35,202 nucleotides of DNA from Chloroflexota bacterium (GTDB lineage Bacteria > Chloroflexota > Dehalococcoidia > Lucifugimonadales > UBA2985). Where the stretch lies: the NCBI GenBank assembly GCA_028877205.1, contig JAPPHY010000021.1:1-35202 (forward strand). The letters run 5' to 3'. Position 1 is the stretch's first letter, and every line of letters starts with the position of its first letter. The notes beneath the pieces are model-generated. The model saw only the letters and a list, made by a program, of their open reading frames with translations. It ran no database searches and was not told where the DNA came from. Positions 7,216 through 14,561 of this stretch are shown in pieces. The translations under genes were made by a program, and so were the position numbers.

Positions 7216-8426
7216 TGCTTCCTCCTCGCGCTCCGGTCCAGTCGCAGCGCCGAGCGAAAGGTGGCGCCGATGTACAGCGTGATGAAAACGCCGCCCATCG
7301 CCACCGCAAACGGCGGGTTGATGACGGTTGCCACTGCGCCGGCAAGGGAACCACCCACGGACGTAAAGCCGAACGTGAGACCGTAGATGCCGAGCACACG
7401 GCCTCGCATGTCGTCGTCGCAATGCAGTTGGAGCATGGTACCCATCGTAACGTCGTAGGCCATCAAGGAGCCTCCGGCCAGCCCCGCCATCAGCAGCGAG
7501 AGGGCGAACACGGGCGAGTAGGCGAACAGCACAATCGACACGCCTGCGCCCAAAGTGGTGAAGGCGAGCAGCGGGCCCTTGCGCCGGAAGTCGCCGAGCG
7601 AGGCCACGCCCAGCGTGCTGAGCATGGAGCCAAGGCCGCTGGCGGCGGACAGGTAGCCCAGCCCTGTTGCGCCCACATTCAACACGTCCCTGGCCATGAC
7701 TGGCATCATCACCAGATGGGAGAAGCCAAATGCCTCCATCAGCAGGCTGAGGAACAGGAGCCGTCGGATCGCGCTGTTCCGCCATGCGTATCGCAACCCC
7801 TGGCCAGTGGACTGCCAGAACGGCTCGCGCTGCGGAGCGGCGCGAAAGTCGCCTCGAATGACCAGCAGGAACGCCAGCCCGACCGCGGAGCCGGACGCGG
7901 CCAGCAGGTAGCTGCTTCCGACCCCGAAGTTGTGGATGAGAGCGCCTGCTATGAGCGAGCCGATGACGCGGCTGATGTTCATGGCCATGAGACGGGAGGC
8001 CATGGCGTTGAGCAGCCTCTCCGGCCCCACTATCTGATAGGCCAGAACGTTGGATGCGGGCAGCTGCGTTCCCATCAGCATGCCCTGTGTCAGCGCGATG
8101 GGCGCCATGTGCCACAGCTGGATCTGGCCTGTGATCGCGAGGAATCCGGTCAAACCGGAGATGACGAATCCGAAGAAGTAGACGACTCCGAGCACGAAAC
8201 GCTTGTCGTATCGCTCGACGATGGTGCCGCCAAAGGCCCCGAACCCAACGAGGCCAAGGCCCTGGATTCCCGCGATGGCGCCGACCCAGAACGGCGAGTC
8301 GGTGATCTCCAGCACAAGCCATCCCTGCGCGAGCATCCGCACGCTCATCGACATGGAGCCGAAGAGGAAGCTGCCCCACAGCCAACGGAAGGCCGTGACC
8401 TCAAAGGCCATGAGGGTACGCGGCAT
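7200..8426 (-). CDS. MFS transporter, EntS / MFS_3-like exporter
   Basis: Twelve-helix inner-membrane transporter of the major facilitator superfamily, about 408 residues from the ATG at 8424-8426. Hydrophobic helices alternate regularly, with basic loops such as VERYDKRF after helix 2 and DDDMRGRVLGIYGLTF before helix 10. The latter resembles the EntS-like / MFS_3 group of small-molecule exporters. A TTG at 8490-8492 would add 22 residues (430 in total). I prefer 8426 because the family normally begins a few residues before the FRWLWG helix, though a TAGAAT -10 at 8521-8526 (minus) would fit either start. The gene overlaps the downstream YkgJ-type gene. The substrate is unknown. Confidence 0.88.
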   Translation of the reverse strand: MPRTLMAFEVTAFRWLWGSFLFGSMSMSVRMLAQGWLVLEITDSPFWVGAIAGIQGLGLVGFGAFGGTIVERYDKRFVLGVVYFFGFVISGLTGFLAITGQIQLWHMAPIALTQGMLMGTQLPASNVLAYQIVGPERLLNAMASRLMAMNISRVIGSLIAGALIHNFGVGSSYLLAASGSAVGLAFLLVIRGDFRAAPQREPFWQSTGQGLRYAWRNSAIRRLLFLSLLMEAFGFSHLVMMPVMARDVLNVGATGLGYLSAASGLGSMLSTLGVASLGDFRRKGPLLAFTTLGAGVSIVLFAYSPVFALSLLMAGLAGGSLMAYDVTMGTMLQLHCDDDMRGRVLGIYGLTFGFTSVGGSLAGAVATVINPPFAVAMGGVFITLYIGATFRSALRLDRSARRKQWRRT

Positions 8427-8520
8427 GCGCCTCACTGCGGTGTCGCGTCGGGTCAGTGTGCGGTCGGAATCCTGCAAGGCGTCTCCAAGCAAACCGGATT
8501 AGGGAATGACGGCCAGTGGC

Positions 8521-8526
8521 ATTCTA
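8521..8526 (-). promoter_or_regulatory. Putative -10 TAGAAT of the MFS operon
   Basis: TAGAAT on the minus strand in the 177-bp divergent gap between the MFS and SRAP genes, preceded by TG. The -35 is not clear. Confidence 0.4.
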
Positions 8527-8603
8527 CAGGTACGCACGGGCTGCTTCAATGGCGGGGGACTTGCCTTATGAACGCAGGCGATTCGTAGTAAACTGGTGGG
8601 GTC

Positions 8604-9281
8604 ATGTGCGGCAGATACTCGCTGGCGGTGTATGCGTCCGAACTGGCTCTCAGGTTCGACTTCGAGGGCGGCGAGGAGACACTTCCGCCTCGCTTTAACA
8701 TCGCACCCACGCAGGAGGTCCTGGCCGTCACGCGTAACGCCGACGACTCCCGCAACGCAGCGCGGGGCATGCGATGGGGCCTCATTCCGTTCTGGGCCAA
8801 GGACATCTCCATCGGCAACCGCATGATCAACGCCCGTGCGGAGTCGATCGACACAAGCCCCGCCTTCCACCGCGCGTTCGAGAGGCGGCGGTGCCTGGTG
8901 ATCGCGGACGGCTTCTACGAGTGGCTGAAGGTGGGGAAGGACAGAGTGCCGATGCGCATATCGCTACGCTCCGGAGAGCCTTTCGCCTTTGCTGGGCTCT
9001 GGGAGACTTGGCGGTCTCCGGACGGCGAGCCGGTGGCATCGTGCTCCATCATCACCACGACAGCGAACGCCGTTATGGAGCCGATCCATAGCCGAATGCC
9101 CGTCATCCTGCCGGAGTACGCCGAGAGCGTGTGGCTGGACGCCGCGGGCGCGCGTTCAGCAGCGGAGCTCAAGGAGCTCCTCATCCCGTACGCAGGCACC
9201 GACCTGGAGGTCTACGAGGTGTCCAAGCTCGTCAATTCGCCTCGCAACGACACGCCGGAGGTCATGGCGAGGGTAGGCTGA
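8604..9281 (+). CDS. yedK: SRAP-family protein (YedK / HMCES): abasic-site DNA crosslinker
   Basis: SOS response-associated peptidase-like protein of 225 residues. Members react through Cys2 with abasic sites in single-stranded DNA, forming a stable thiazolidine crosslink that shields the lesion. Visible key residues are Cys2 (MCGRYSL), Asn32 in FNIAPTQ, NARAE (76-80), Glu107 in DGFYEWLK and His162 in IHSRMPVIL, so all active-site elements are present. The start is fixed because Cys2 must be N-terminal after Met removal. A TAAACT -10 (8589-8594) ends 9 nt before the ATG, so the mRNA may be leaderless, although ggtgggg could serve as a close ribosome-binding site. No LexA-like operator was recognised. 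It is followed after 33 bp by the aldolase-SDR gene, with no obvious functional link. Confidence 0.95.
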   Translation: MCGRYSLAVYASELALRFDFEGGEETLPPRFNIAPTQEVLAVTRNADDSRNAARGMRWGLIPFWAKDISIGNRMINARAESIDTSPAFHRAFERRRCLVIADGFYEWLKVGKDRVPMRISLRSGEPFAFAGLWETWRSPDGEPVASCSIITTTANAVMEPIHSRMPVILPEYAESVWLDAAGARSAAELKELLIPYAGTDLEVYEVSKLVNSPRNDTPEVMARVG

Positions 9282-9314
9282 CAAGCCCGGAACCGTCGCT
9301 GGAGAAGGCATGGC

Positions 9315-11369
9315 ATGAGGAGCGCGTGGTCTGAGAGCGAGGCGGCCGGGCTGTCGCCGCTGGACCTGCTGGTGTACCAGAGCCGTCTTGTGGGCGGGGA
9401 GCCGGCGCTTGCGCTGTGGGGCGGAGGCAACACCTCGCTTAAGACCATAGAGCGTGACTTCACGGGCGCGGAGCGCTCCGTCCTGCGCATCAAGGGCAGC
9501 GGCGCGGACATGAAGACCATCGGCCGGGGCGGCTTTCCGGGCGTCGTCCTGGACTACGTGCTGCCGCTGCTCGACCGCGACGATATGTCGGACGACGAGA
9601 TGGTGGACTACCTGGGCCACTGCCTGCTGGAGCCGTCGTCGCCGCGGCCGTCCATCGAGACGCTGCTCCACGCCTTCCTGCCCCACGCCAGCGTGGTGCA
9701 CAGCCACGCGGACGCGATCCTGTCGATCACCAACACGCGCAGGCCGTACGAGCTGCTCGCTGAGGCGTTCGGCGAGGAAGTGGCGGCCGTCGCGTACCGC
9801 AGACCGGGCTTTCTGCTGTCGAAGGAGGTGGCACAGAGCGCGCAGACCGGCGCGGCCGTGAGGGGTGTAGCGCTGCTCAACCACGGCCTTGTCACGTGGG
9901 GCGATACGCCGAGAGAGGCCTACGAGACACACATCGAACTCGTCACCCGCTCCGAGGAGTTCGTGAGGACCGCCGCGAGCGGCCGACGGCCGTTCCGCAG
10001 GTCGGAATCGGCGCGACCCACTCCCGCCATTCGCCGTAGGGCGGCGGCCGCGCTTGGCCCCGCGTTGCGAGGCCTGCTGCGGCACGGAGGGGTGCTGCAC
10101 TTCGAGGACGGCGACGAGGTGATGCGGCTGGTGTGCTCTCCGGACGCAGAGTCGCTGGCGCAGGTCGGCGCGGCGACGCCCGACCACCTGCTGACCACGA
10201 AGAGGACGCCACTGGTCGTGGATACCGGAGACGTCTCGGACACGGAACAGGCCAGGTCTAGGCTCGCGGCCGCTGTGGAGGAGTACGCCCGCTCGTACCG
10301 GCAGTGGTACGAGCACCACACGGACGGCGCGCATCCTATGCTGGATCCGTATCCGAGGGTCGTGCTGCTGCGTGGAGTGGGCATGTGGACGGCGGGCGCG
10401 AATGCTCGGGCGGCGCTGGCGGCCGCCGACATATATCGCCACACGATCGACATCATGGCGGGGTCTCAGGCGCTTGACCGGTACGCGTCGCTTTCACTGC
10501 AGGACGCCTACGACGCCGAGTACTGGCCGCTGGAGCTGTACAAGCGGACGCTGGCGCCGCCGGAGCGGGAGCTGTCGGGCCGCGTGGCGCTGGTGACGGG
10601 CGCGGCCAGCGGCATCGGGCGCGCCATCGCGCTGAAGTTCGCGGAGGAGGGCGCGCACGTGGTGGTGACGGACGTACACGCCGCAGGCGCGCGAGCCGTG
10701 GCGCGGGAGATCGCGGAGAGGCACGGCTCGGAGCGCGTCACTCATCGCAGGATGGACGTCACGGATGAGGAATCCGTAAGGGAGGCGTTCTACGCGGCGC
10801 GGCTGGCCTTCGGAGGGTTGGACGTGCTGGTCTCGAACGCGGGCATCGCGCCAGTGGGCGCGATCGACTCGCTGGAGCTTGCGGACTGGCAGCGCAGCCT
10901 ATCGGTGAACGCAACAGGCCACTTCCTGGTCGCGAAGCAGGCTGTAGCAATCATGAGAGAGCAGGGGCTTGGGGGAAGCCTGATCTTCGTCGCCACCAAG
11001 AACGTGCCCGCGCCCGGTCAGGAGCTAGGCGCGTACAGCGCGGCCAAGGCGGCGGAGGCGCAGCTTGCGCGGGTGCTCGCAATCGAGAACGGGCCGCACG
11101 GGATACGCTCCAACATCATCAACCCGGACGCCGTGTTCCAGGGGTCGCGGCTGTGGTCGCCGGCGGTCAGGCGTGGCCGGGCGCAGGCGCACGGCATTCC
11201 GGTCAGTGAGGTGGAGGACTTCTACCGCCGCCGCACGCTTCTGCGAGCAACGGTCACTGCGGAGGATGTCGCGGAGGCGGCGCTGTTCCTGGCGGGGGAT
11301 CGATCGCTGAAGACTACGGGCGCAATGCTGCCGGTCGATGGCGGGCTGCGGGACGCGTTTCCGCGTTAG
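9315..11369 (+). CDS. Bifunctional class II aldolase / short-chain dehydrogenase
   Basis: Fusion of 684 residues, the length of the rhamnulose-1-phosphate aldolase/lactaldehyde dehydrogenase-type proteins (RhaEW/YuxG-like). Residues ~15-390 are the class II aldolase/adducin domain: GGGNTS (36-41), metal-binding HSH (129-131) and His190 in LLNHGLVTWGD. Residues ~421-684 are an SDR with TGAASGIG (429-436), SNAG (507-510), Thr561 at the usual Ser position, and catalytic YSAAK (574-578). In this family the aldolase cleaves a ketose 1-phosphate and the dehydrogenase handles the resulting aldehyde; the exact sugar here is not known. ATG at 9315 with ggagaa upstream. No kinase, isomerase or sugar transporter is adjacent, so the pathway context is missing. 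Confidence 0.93.
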   Translation: MRSAWSESEAAGLSPLDLLVYQSRLVGGEPALALWGGGNTSLKTIERDFTGAERSVLRIKGSGADMKTIGRGGFPGVVLDYVLPLLDRDDMSDDEMVDYLGHCLLEPSSPRPSIETLLHAFLPHASVVHSHADAILSITNTRRPYELLAEAFGEEVAAVAYRRPGFLLSKEVAQSAQTGAAVRGVALLNHGLVTWGDTPREAYETHIELVTRSEEFVRTAASGRRPFRRSESARPTPAIRRRAAAALGPALRGLLRHGGVLHFEDGDEVMRLVCSPDAESLAQVGAATPDHLLTTKRTPLVVDTGDVSDTEQARSRLAAAVEEYARSYRQWYEHHTDGAHPMLDPYPRVVLLRGVGMWTAGANARAALAAADIYRHTIDIMAGSQALDRYASLSLQDAYDAEYWPLELYKRTLAPPERELSGRVALVTGAASGIGRAIALKFAEEGAHVVVTDVHAAGARAVAREIAERHGSERVTHRRMDVTDEESVREAFYAARLAFGGLDVLVSNAGIAPVGAIDSLELADWQRSLSVNATGHFLVAKQAVAIMREQGLGGSLIFVATKNVPAPGQELGAYSAAKAAEAQLARVLAIENGPHGIRSNIINPDAVFQGSRLWSPAVRRGRAQAHGIPVSEVEDFYRRRTLLRATVTAEDVAEAALFLAGDRSLKTTGAMLPVDGGLRDAFPR

Positions 11370-11534
11370 CGGAGCATCCGCTCATGTCCTTCGACAGGCT
11401 CAGGATGAGCGAACTAGCACGGCCTGCTCATGCCCTCCAACAGGCTCCGCACCTGATGCGGGGATGAGCGGACTACTCTTGCCCACTCGTGGTGAGCACG
11501 TCGATCCATTCGAGCGGGCGGTTATGGCTTCGTC

Positions 11535-11554
11535 ACCCTCGCGTACGCGGGGGT
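11535..11554. repeat. REP-like palindrome 1
   Basis: Imperfect 9-bp inverted repeat around a TA centre (core CGCGTACGCG) with one T-G pair, inside the repeat cluster. Confidence 0.6.
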
Positions 11555-11583
11555 CTAGGCCCCGGAGGCGGGGAGGGGGACGG

Positions 11584-11603
11584 ATTCCCGCGTGCGCGGG
11601 AAT
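11584..11603. repeat. REP-like palindrome 2
   Basis: Perfect 9-bp inverted repeat ATTCCCGCG / CGCGGGAAT around TG, followed by GACGG. It resembles REP elements common in high-G+C genomes. Confidence 0.7.
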
Positions 11604-11778
11604 GACGGAAGTGAGGCCGTCCGTCTGCTCATTTCCTTCGACTAGCTCAGGATGAGCGGACTACTCTTGACCGCTCGTGGTGAGCCCGTCGAACCACTTG
11701 AGTGGGCACACGCAGAGAGCGGGCATCCCCCGCTCATTTCCTTCGACAAGCTCAGGATGAGCGGTCGGTAGAAGCGCC

Positions 11779-12465
11779 TTACCCGCTCCAGCCCAACTCC
11801 GCCATGTCGTGGAAGAGCAGGCCGGTGACCTCCCTGGGCTGCGTCACCAGCCACAGCGCGGCCTCGGCGGAGGTCCTGGGGTGGAGGGGCGCATCCGGCG
11901 CCATGTCCGTGAGCACCCATCCGGGCGACAGCGCGTTTACGGCCGCCTTGCCCGCCAGCTCGCCGGCCGAGGCTATGGTGAGCGCGTGCAGCGCGGCCTT
12001 CGATACGCCGTAGACGCCGCGCAGGTCCTGCGACATCACGCCCGAGGTGGAGCCGACGTTGATCACGCGGGGGTCGTCAGACTCCAGCAGGAGCGGGATG
12101 AGCCGCTTCGTGCAGAGGTACACGCCGGTCACGTTGATGGCAATCGTCCGCTCAAACTCATAGTCCGGGAGGTCGTATAGCCCGCCGATTTCCTTCGGCG
12201 ACACACCTGCGTTGTTGACGAGCACGTCGAGCGCGCCCCAGTAGCCGCTGACCCACTCGGCGATGCGGTCGTTGTCGGCGGCTGTGGAGACGTCGGCCTG
12301 CAGGACGCGGAGGCCGGATAGCTCACGCTGCGCCTGGTCCAGCTTCGCCCGGTCTCGTGAGACGGCCAGCACGTCGGCGCCATTCTCGAGGAATATCTTG
12401 CAGATCTCGTAGCCTATGCCGCGGCTTCCGCCCGTGACCAGCGTCCTCTTGCCCTGGAGGGACAT
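11779..12465 (-). CDS. Short-chain dehydrogenase/reductase
   Basis: Classical SDR of 228 residues. TGGSRGIG (11-18) binds the cofactor, NNAG (84-87) and Asn111 are present, and the catalytic set is Ser139, Tyr152 and Lys156 (YGVSK). The C-terminus is shorter than usual and lacks the DGG segment, but LSPGWVLTDM is intact, so the substrate loop differs from FabG-type members. An aaggagt ribosome-binding site precedes the ATG and an extended -10 TGCTAACTT is at 12494-12502. It stands alone and converges with the aldolase-SDR gene. The substrate is unknown. Confidence 0.92.
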   Translation of the reverse strand: MSLQGKRTLVTGGSRGIGYEICKIFLENGADVLAVSRDRAKLDQAQRELSGLRVLQADVSTAADNDRIAEWVSGYWGALDVLVNNAGVSPKEIGGLYDLPDYEFERTIAINVTGVYLCTKRLIPLLLESDDPRVINVGSTSGVMSQDLRGVYGVSKAALHALTIASAGELAGKAAVNALSPGWVLTDMAPDAPLHPRTSAEAALWLVTQPREVTGLLFHDMAELGWSG

Positions 12466-12493
12466 GGCGACTCCTTACGGCTGGAATGCGCCA

Positions 12494-12502
12494 AAGTTAG
12501 CA
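12494..12502 (-). promoter_or_regulatory. Extended -10 TGCTAACTT of the SDR gene
   Basis: Minus-strand TG-C-TAACTT, 28 nt upstream of the ATG at 12465. Same TGCTAnnnT form as several other promoters here. Confidence 0.5.
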
Positions 12503-12720
12503 CAGCGGCGAGGGAGGGTCAAGGCGGCAGGCGGGCGGCCCGGGGGTGTGCCGACGGCTGCACGCCCATCTCGAATTTGATGGAGGAACGCACTAGTCCG
12601 ATATGTAAGCCTACCGGCACACCTTTGCTGGGTGATGTCTGCTCCTTTAGCAGTGCCTCTGGTTTACTCTACGTGATTTCCCAGAGCAAATCCTATTGGG
12701 CATCTTGGCGTCGCGCACTC

Positions 12721-12750
12721 TTGAATCAGCCGTCAATTCTCTCGTACAAT
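12721..12750 (+). promoter_or_regulatory. Promoter of the secreted-protein islet
   Basis: TTGAAT (12721-12726), an 18-nt spacer and TACAAT (12745-12750). It lies in a 445-bp gap (12466-12910) in which I find no convincing gene, and gives a leader of about 150 nt before the GTG at 12911. Confidence 0.5.
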
Positions 12751-12910
12751 GGAACTAGCTACAGCAACCGAGGGCGACCTATGCCAAGCAGCATGTGCAG
12801 TGGGTGGAGTCTGCAAAACAAGGAGATGGGCAGCATGCCCCCTTGTGACTTCACCCCGGTTGTCGGTTGCTGTAGCGGTGACCTGTCATCCTTGTCACAA
12901 GGGGGTTCCC

Positions 12911-13174
12911 GTGTACATCAGCAAGCGCAGCTTGATTCTGATTCTGGCGGTCGTCCTGGCCGTCCTCGTGGTTTCTCCTGCTTCAGCGGACCAACACGAT
13001 CCCCGTCTTCAGGCTGTAGAGGCTTGGGAAGCTATCGAGTGGTTCGAAAGCAGCTGTGAGGCCGGAACGTTACCGAAGATCGCTGGGTCGTACAACACCT
13101 TGACCGTTGTAGGTAAGGGAGACCTGGCTCGTTGGGTCGGTACTCGCTATCTCCTGAAATTGTTTCCGGGGTGA
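12911..13174 (+). CDS. Secreted hypothetical protein, N-terminal part
   Basis: Unrecognised protein of 87 residues from a GTG start with an aaggggg site upstream. Residues 1-27 form a good Sec signal peptide: basic KR, a hydrophobic run LILILAVVLAVLVV, and the cleavage motif ASA before DQHD. The mature part is acidic and contains one Cys. The frame stops soon after RWVGTRYLLKLFPG. The next frame (13132-13533) overlaps it by 43 bp and reads like the continuation of an exported Cys-containing domain, so the two may be one gene split by a frameshift. Base composition is lower in G+C than the flanking genes. Confidence 0.5.
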   Translation: MYISKRSLILILAVVLAVLVVSPASADQHDPRLQAVEAWEAIEWFESSCEAGTLPKIAGSYNTLTVVGKGDLARWVGTRYLLKLFPG

Positions 13175-13533
13175 ACTGGTCTCCTGCTATCTCCGGAGCG
13201 TTCCTGGAAGAGGATCGACTTCTAGGTTACGGTGTGTTTTGCGTCCACGTCGAGGTCATCCGAGAGAACGTCGACGTCAAGCTAGTCTGTGGTACAAAAT
13301 ACGACGGTGTCGACATCTGTCCAGAGGTTCAACTGCGAGAGATCCCTCTATCCGTAGGGTACAACTTCGTGAGGTTCGAGGAACCGATCCATGACGTCGT
13401 GGGGTACAAAGCGTGGTTCAAGTGTTCAGACGGTTCCAGGTTGTGTTGGCCCGCGAGAGTAAGCGGTGTGCGGTACAAGCCCCCAACCGAAAGGGCCATC
13501 TGTCAGTATCTCACGGAAGGCCGATGGTGCTGA
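13132..13533 (+). CDS. Hypothetical Cys-containing protein, possible C-terminal part of the secreted protein
   Basis: Open frame of 133 codons with no recognised family. It contains five Cys (within VFCVHVEV, KLVCGTKY, DICPEV, KCSDGSRLCWPA and ICQYLTEGRWC), more typical of a disulfide-bearing exported domain than of a cytosolic protein, yet it has no signal peptide of its own. Together with the signal peptide in the overlapping upstream frame this suggests a frameshifted gene: a single-base slip near 13132-13160 would join them. The start at 13132 has no good ribosome-binding site, which supports the same view. Its stop TGA overlaps the start of the following small gene (TGATG). Confidence 0.5.
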   Translation: MGRYSLSPEIVSGVNWSPAISGAFLEEDRLLGYGVFCVHVEVIRENVDVKLVCGTKYDGVDICPEVQLREIPLSVGYNFVRFEEPIHDVVGYKAWFKCSDGSRLCWPARVSGVRYKPPTERAICQYLTEGRWC

Positions 13534-13727
13534 TGAACAACTACTGCGTCAACAGAATCCCACAAAGTGATGGCATCCACGTGGTACACCGCTCCGAGTG
13601 TCGATGGTGTCCGTTTCCTAGAAACCAAATCGACTTGGGTTTGTGCGACTCCGAAAGGATTGCCGTCGAGTTAGCCCGTGAACGTCTAGGGCAAGTAAGA
13701 CTCTGTGCATGGTGTTTGCCGAGTTGA
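13533..13727 (+). CDS. Small Cys-rich conserved hypothetical protein
   Basis: Protein of 64 residues. From memory it matches the spacing of a widespread small bacterial family whose members read roughly YVN..PQsnGdHEVH...C...P...N...LG, then a helical region and a final C..C. Here the corresponding pieces are YCVNRIPQSDGIHVVH, ECRWCPFPRNQIDLG, AVELARERLGQV and LCAWC. The paired Cys suggest metal binding or a disulfide. The ATG at 13533 overlaps the preceding stop by one base (TGATG), so it is translationally coupled to the secreted protein gene. The function of the family is unknown to me. An in-frame ATG at 13524 is a possible alternative start. Confidence 0.6.
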   Translation: MNNYCVNRIPQSDGIHVVHRSECRWCPFPRNQIDLGLCDSERIAVELARERLGQVRLCAWCLPS

Positions 13728-13757
13728 CTGGCACTCATCCGCTTGACAGTAGCGGGA

Positions 13758-13859
13758 CTACTGAATGCGGCCGTCTTCGAACTTGTACCCACCAACTAGA
13801 TGTCCTCTAATGACTTTGCCGCATCTGGTGACAACGCACACGCTCAGGCAAGTCATCAT
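13758..13859 (-). CDS. Possible 33-residue Cys-containing small protein
   Basis: Tentative ORF in the 304-bp gap 13728-14031. The product contains CLSVCVVTRCGKVIRG followed by GGYKFEDGRIQ. The first part is Cys-rich like a degenerate zinc ribbon, and the second looks like a designed beta turn rather than random translation. An aggga sequence sits a few nt before the paired ATGs. Too short to be sure, and nothing else supports it. Confidence 0.22.
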   Translation of the reverse strand: MMTCLSVCVVTRCGKVIRGHLVGGYKFEDGRIQ

Positions 13860-14031
13860 ATGGTTCCCTAAGGTCCGGTGTCTATAGCGCAGTTGGGGTA
13901 ATCAAGGTGACCGATGAGCGCGCCCGCAGACTGTGACGAGTGCGCCTTATCGACTCCCGCCGCCGCCCGCGGTACAATCCCGACGCGGCGTCCTACTATT
14001 CTCCAGCGTCTCGCCGAGGGGGTCGAACGGC

Positions 14032-14337
14032 ATGCCCCATGCACACATGCACAGCTACACAAGCCTGAGGGCCGGCGAACCTGAGCAGCTGACCGATGAT
14101 GAGGCCTTCAACTCGATCCTGGACTCAATCATCACCCAGGAGCTTGTGCTGGGAAGGTCTGTGGAGTGGACGGGGAACATCGGCGAGGTCTGGCAGGACC
14201 CCTCGGGCAACTGGACGCTGTACACCAGGGCAATCGCTCTCACCGGCAACGGGGACGACGGCACGCCCTGCATCCAGAGGGACACGCTCATCTGCGAGGA
14301 GATCAGGGCGGAGCAGGACCCGCCCATCCGGCACTAG
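14032..14337 (+). CDS. Hypothetical protein
   Basis: Protein of 101 residues without a recognised domain. It begins MPHAHMHSYTSL, is acidic, and has two Cys near the end (TPCIQRDTLICEE). No signal peptide or membrane helix. A gaggggg site lies 8 nt before the chosen ATG. The frame is open from 13933, but the upstream Pro-rich part (LPPPPAVQ) looks non-coding. A possible -10, TACAAT at about 13972, precedes it. It precedes the catabolic-looking cluster, though a separate promoter appears between them. Confidence 0.55.
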   Translation: MPHAHMHSYTSLRAGEPEQLTDDEAFNSILDSIITQELVLGRSVEWTGNIGEVWQDPSGNWTLYTRAIALTGNGDDGTPCIQRDTLICEEIRAEQDPPIRH

Positions 14338-14479
14338 CTGCGGGATGTCGCGCTCGCCGCGGGCTGCCGAAGTTCGACGTGATCTTGCACGCCGTCGGCC
14401 ATCGCGGTGGTGCCTCACCTTGTCCGGGTTACACAGCGCGCCCCTGCCGCCGGGGCCGCTGGCGCGTGGCAAGTCGTAC

Positions 14480-14488
14480 TGCTAGAAT
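14480..14488 (+). promoter_or_regulatory. Extended -10 TGCTAGAAT upstream of the cyclase cluster
   Basis: TG-C-TAGAAT within the 224-bp gap 14338-14561, leaving a leader of about 70 nt before the cyclase start. Likely promoter of the five-gene cluster. Confidence 0.5.
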
Positions 14489-14561
14489 TGGGCGAAGATT
14501 CCGGGCCGGCTGCGCAGGCGATGGCTGCGGGCCGCACATTCGATTGCGGAAGGGGGACGCC

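Larger units (their letters stand above)
11381..11764. repeat. Cluster of dispersed intergenic repeats between convergent genes
   Basis: Most of the 409-bp gap between two convergent genes is built of related repeat units. The core CTCATTTCCTTCGACAAGCT, continuing CAGGATGAGCGG, occurs at 11733-11764, with variants at 11628-11659 and 11381-11411. A further diverged unit at 11427-11475 carries an inserted GC-rich stretch. Unit ends GCTCAT and ATGAGC are inverted, so each copy can fold. A second motif, CTCGTGGTGAGC, follows two of the copies. A copy of the same family in opposite orientation lies at 30492-30554. No coding potential. Such elements may act as bidirectional terminators or be non-autonomous mobile repeats. 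Confidence 0.8.

Noticed and set aside
7215-8588. 457-codon open frame on the plus strand
   Set aside because: Antisense to the MFS transporter; His/Gln/Arg-rich with no hydrophobic core or motif.
12577-13059. 160-codon frame on the plus strand before the secreted protein
   Set aside because: It overlaps the signal peptide coded in another frame, has biased Ser/Gly/Pro content and no recognisable domain; the signal-peptide frame is the better gene.
13743-13775. TTGACA-like promoter on the plus strand
   Set aside because: No acceptable -10 at 16-18 nt and no plus-strand gene close downstream.
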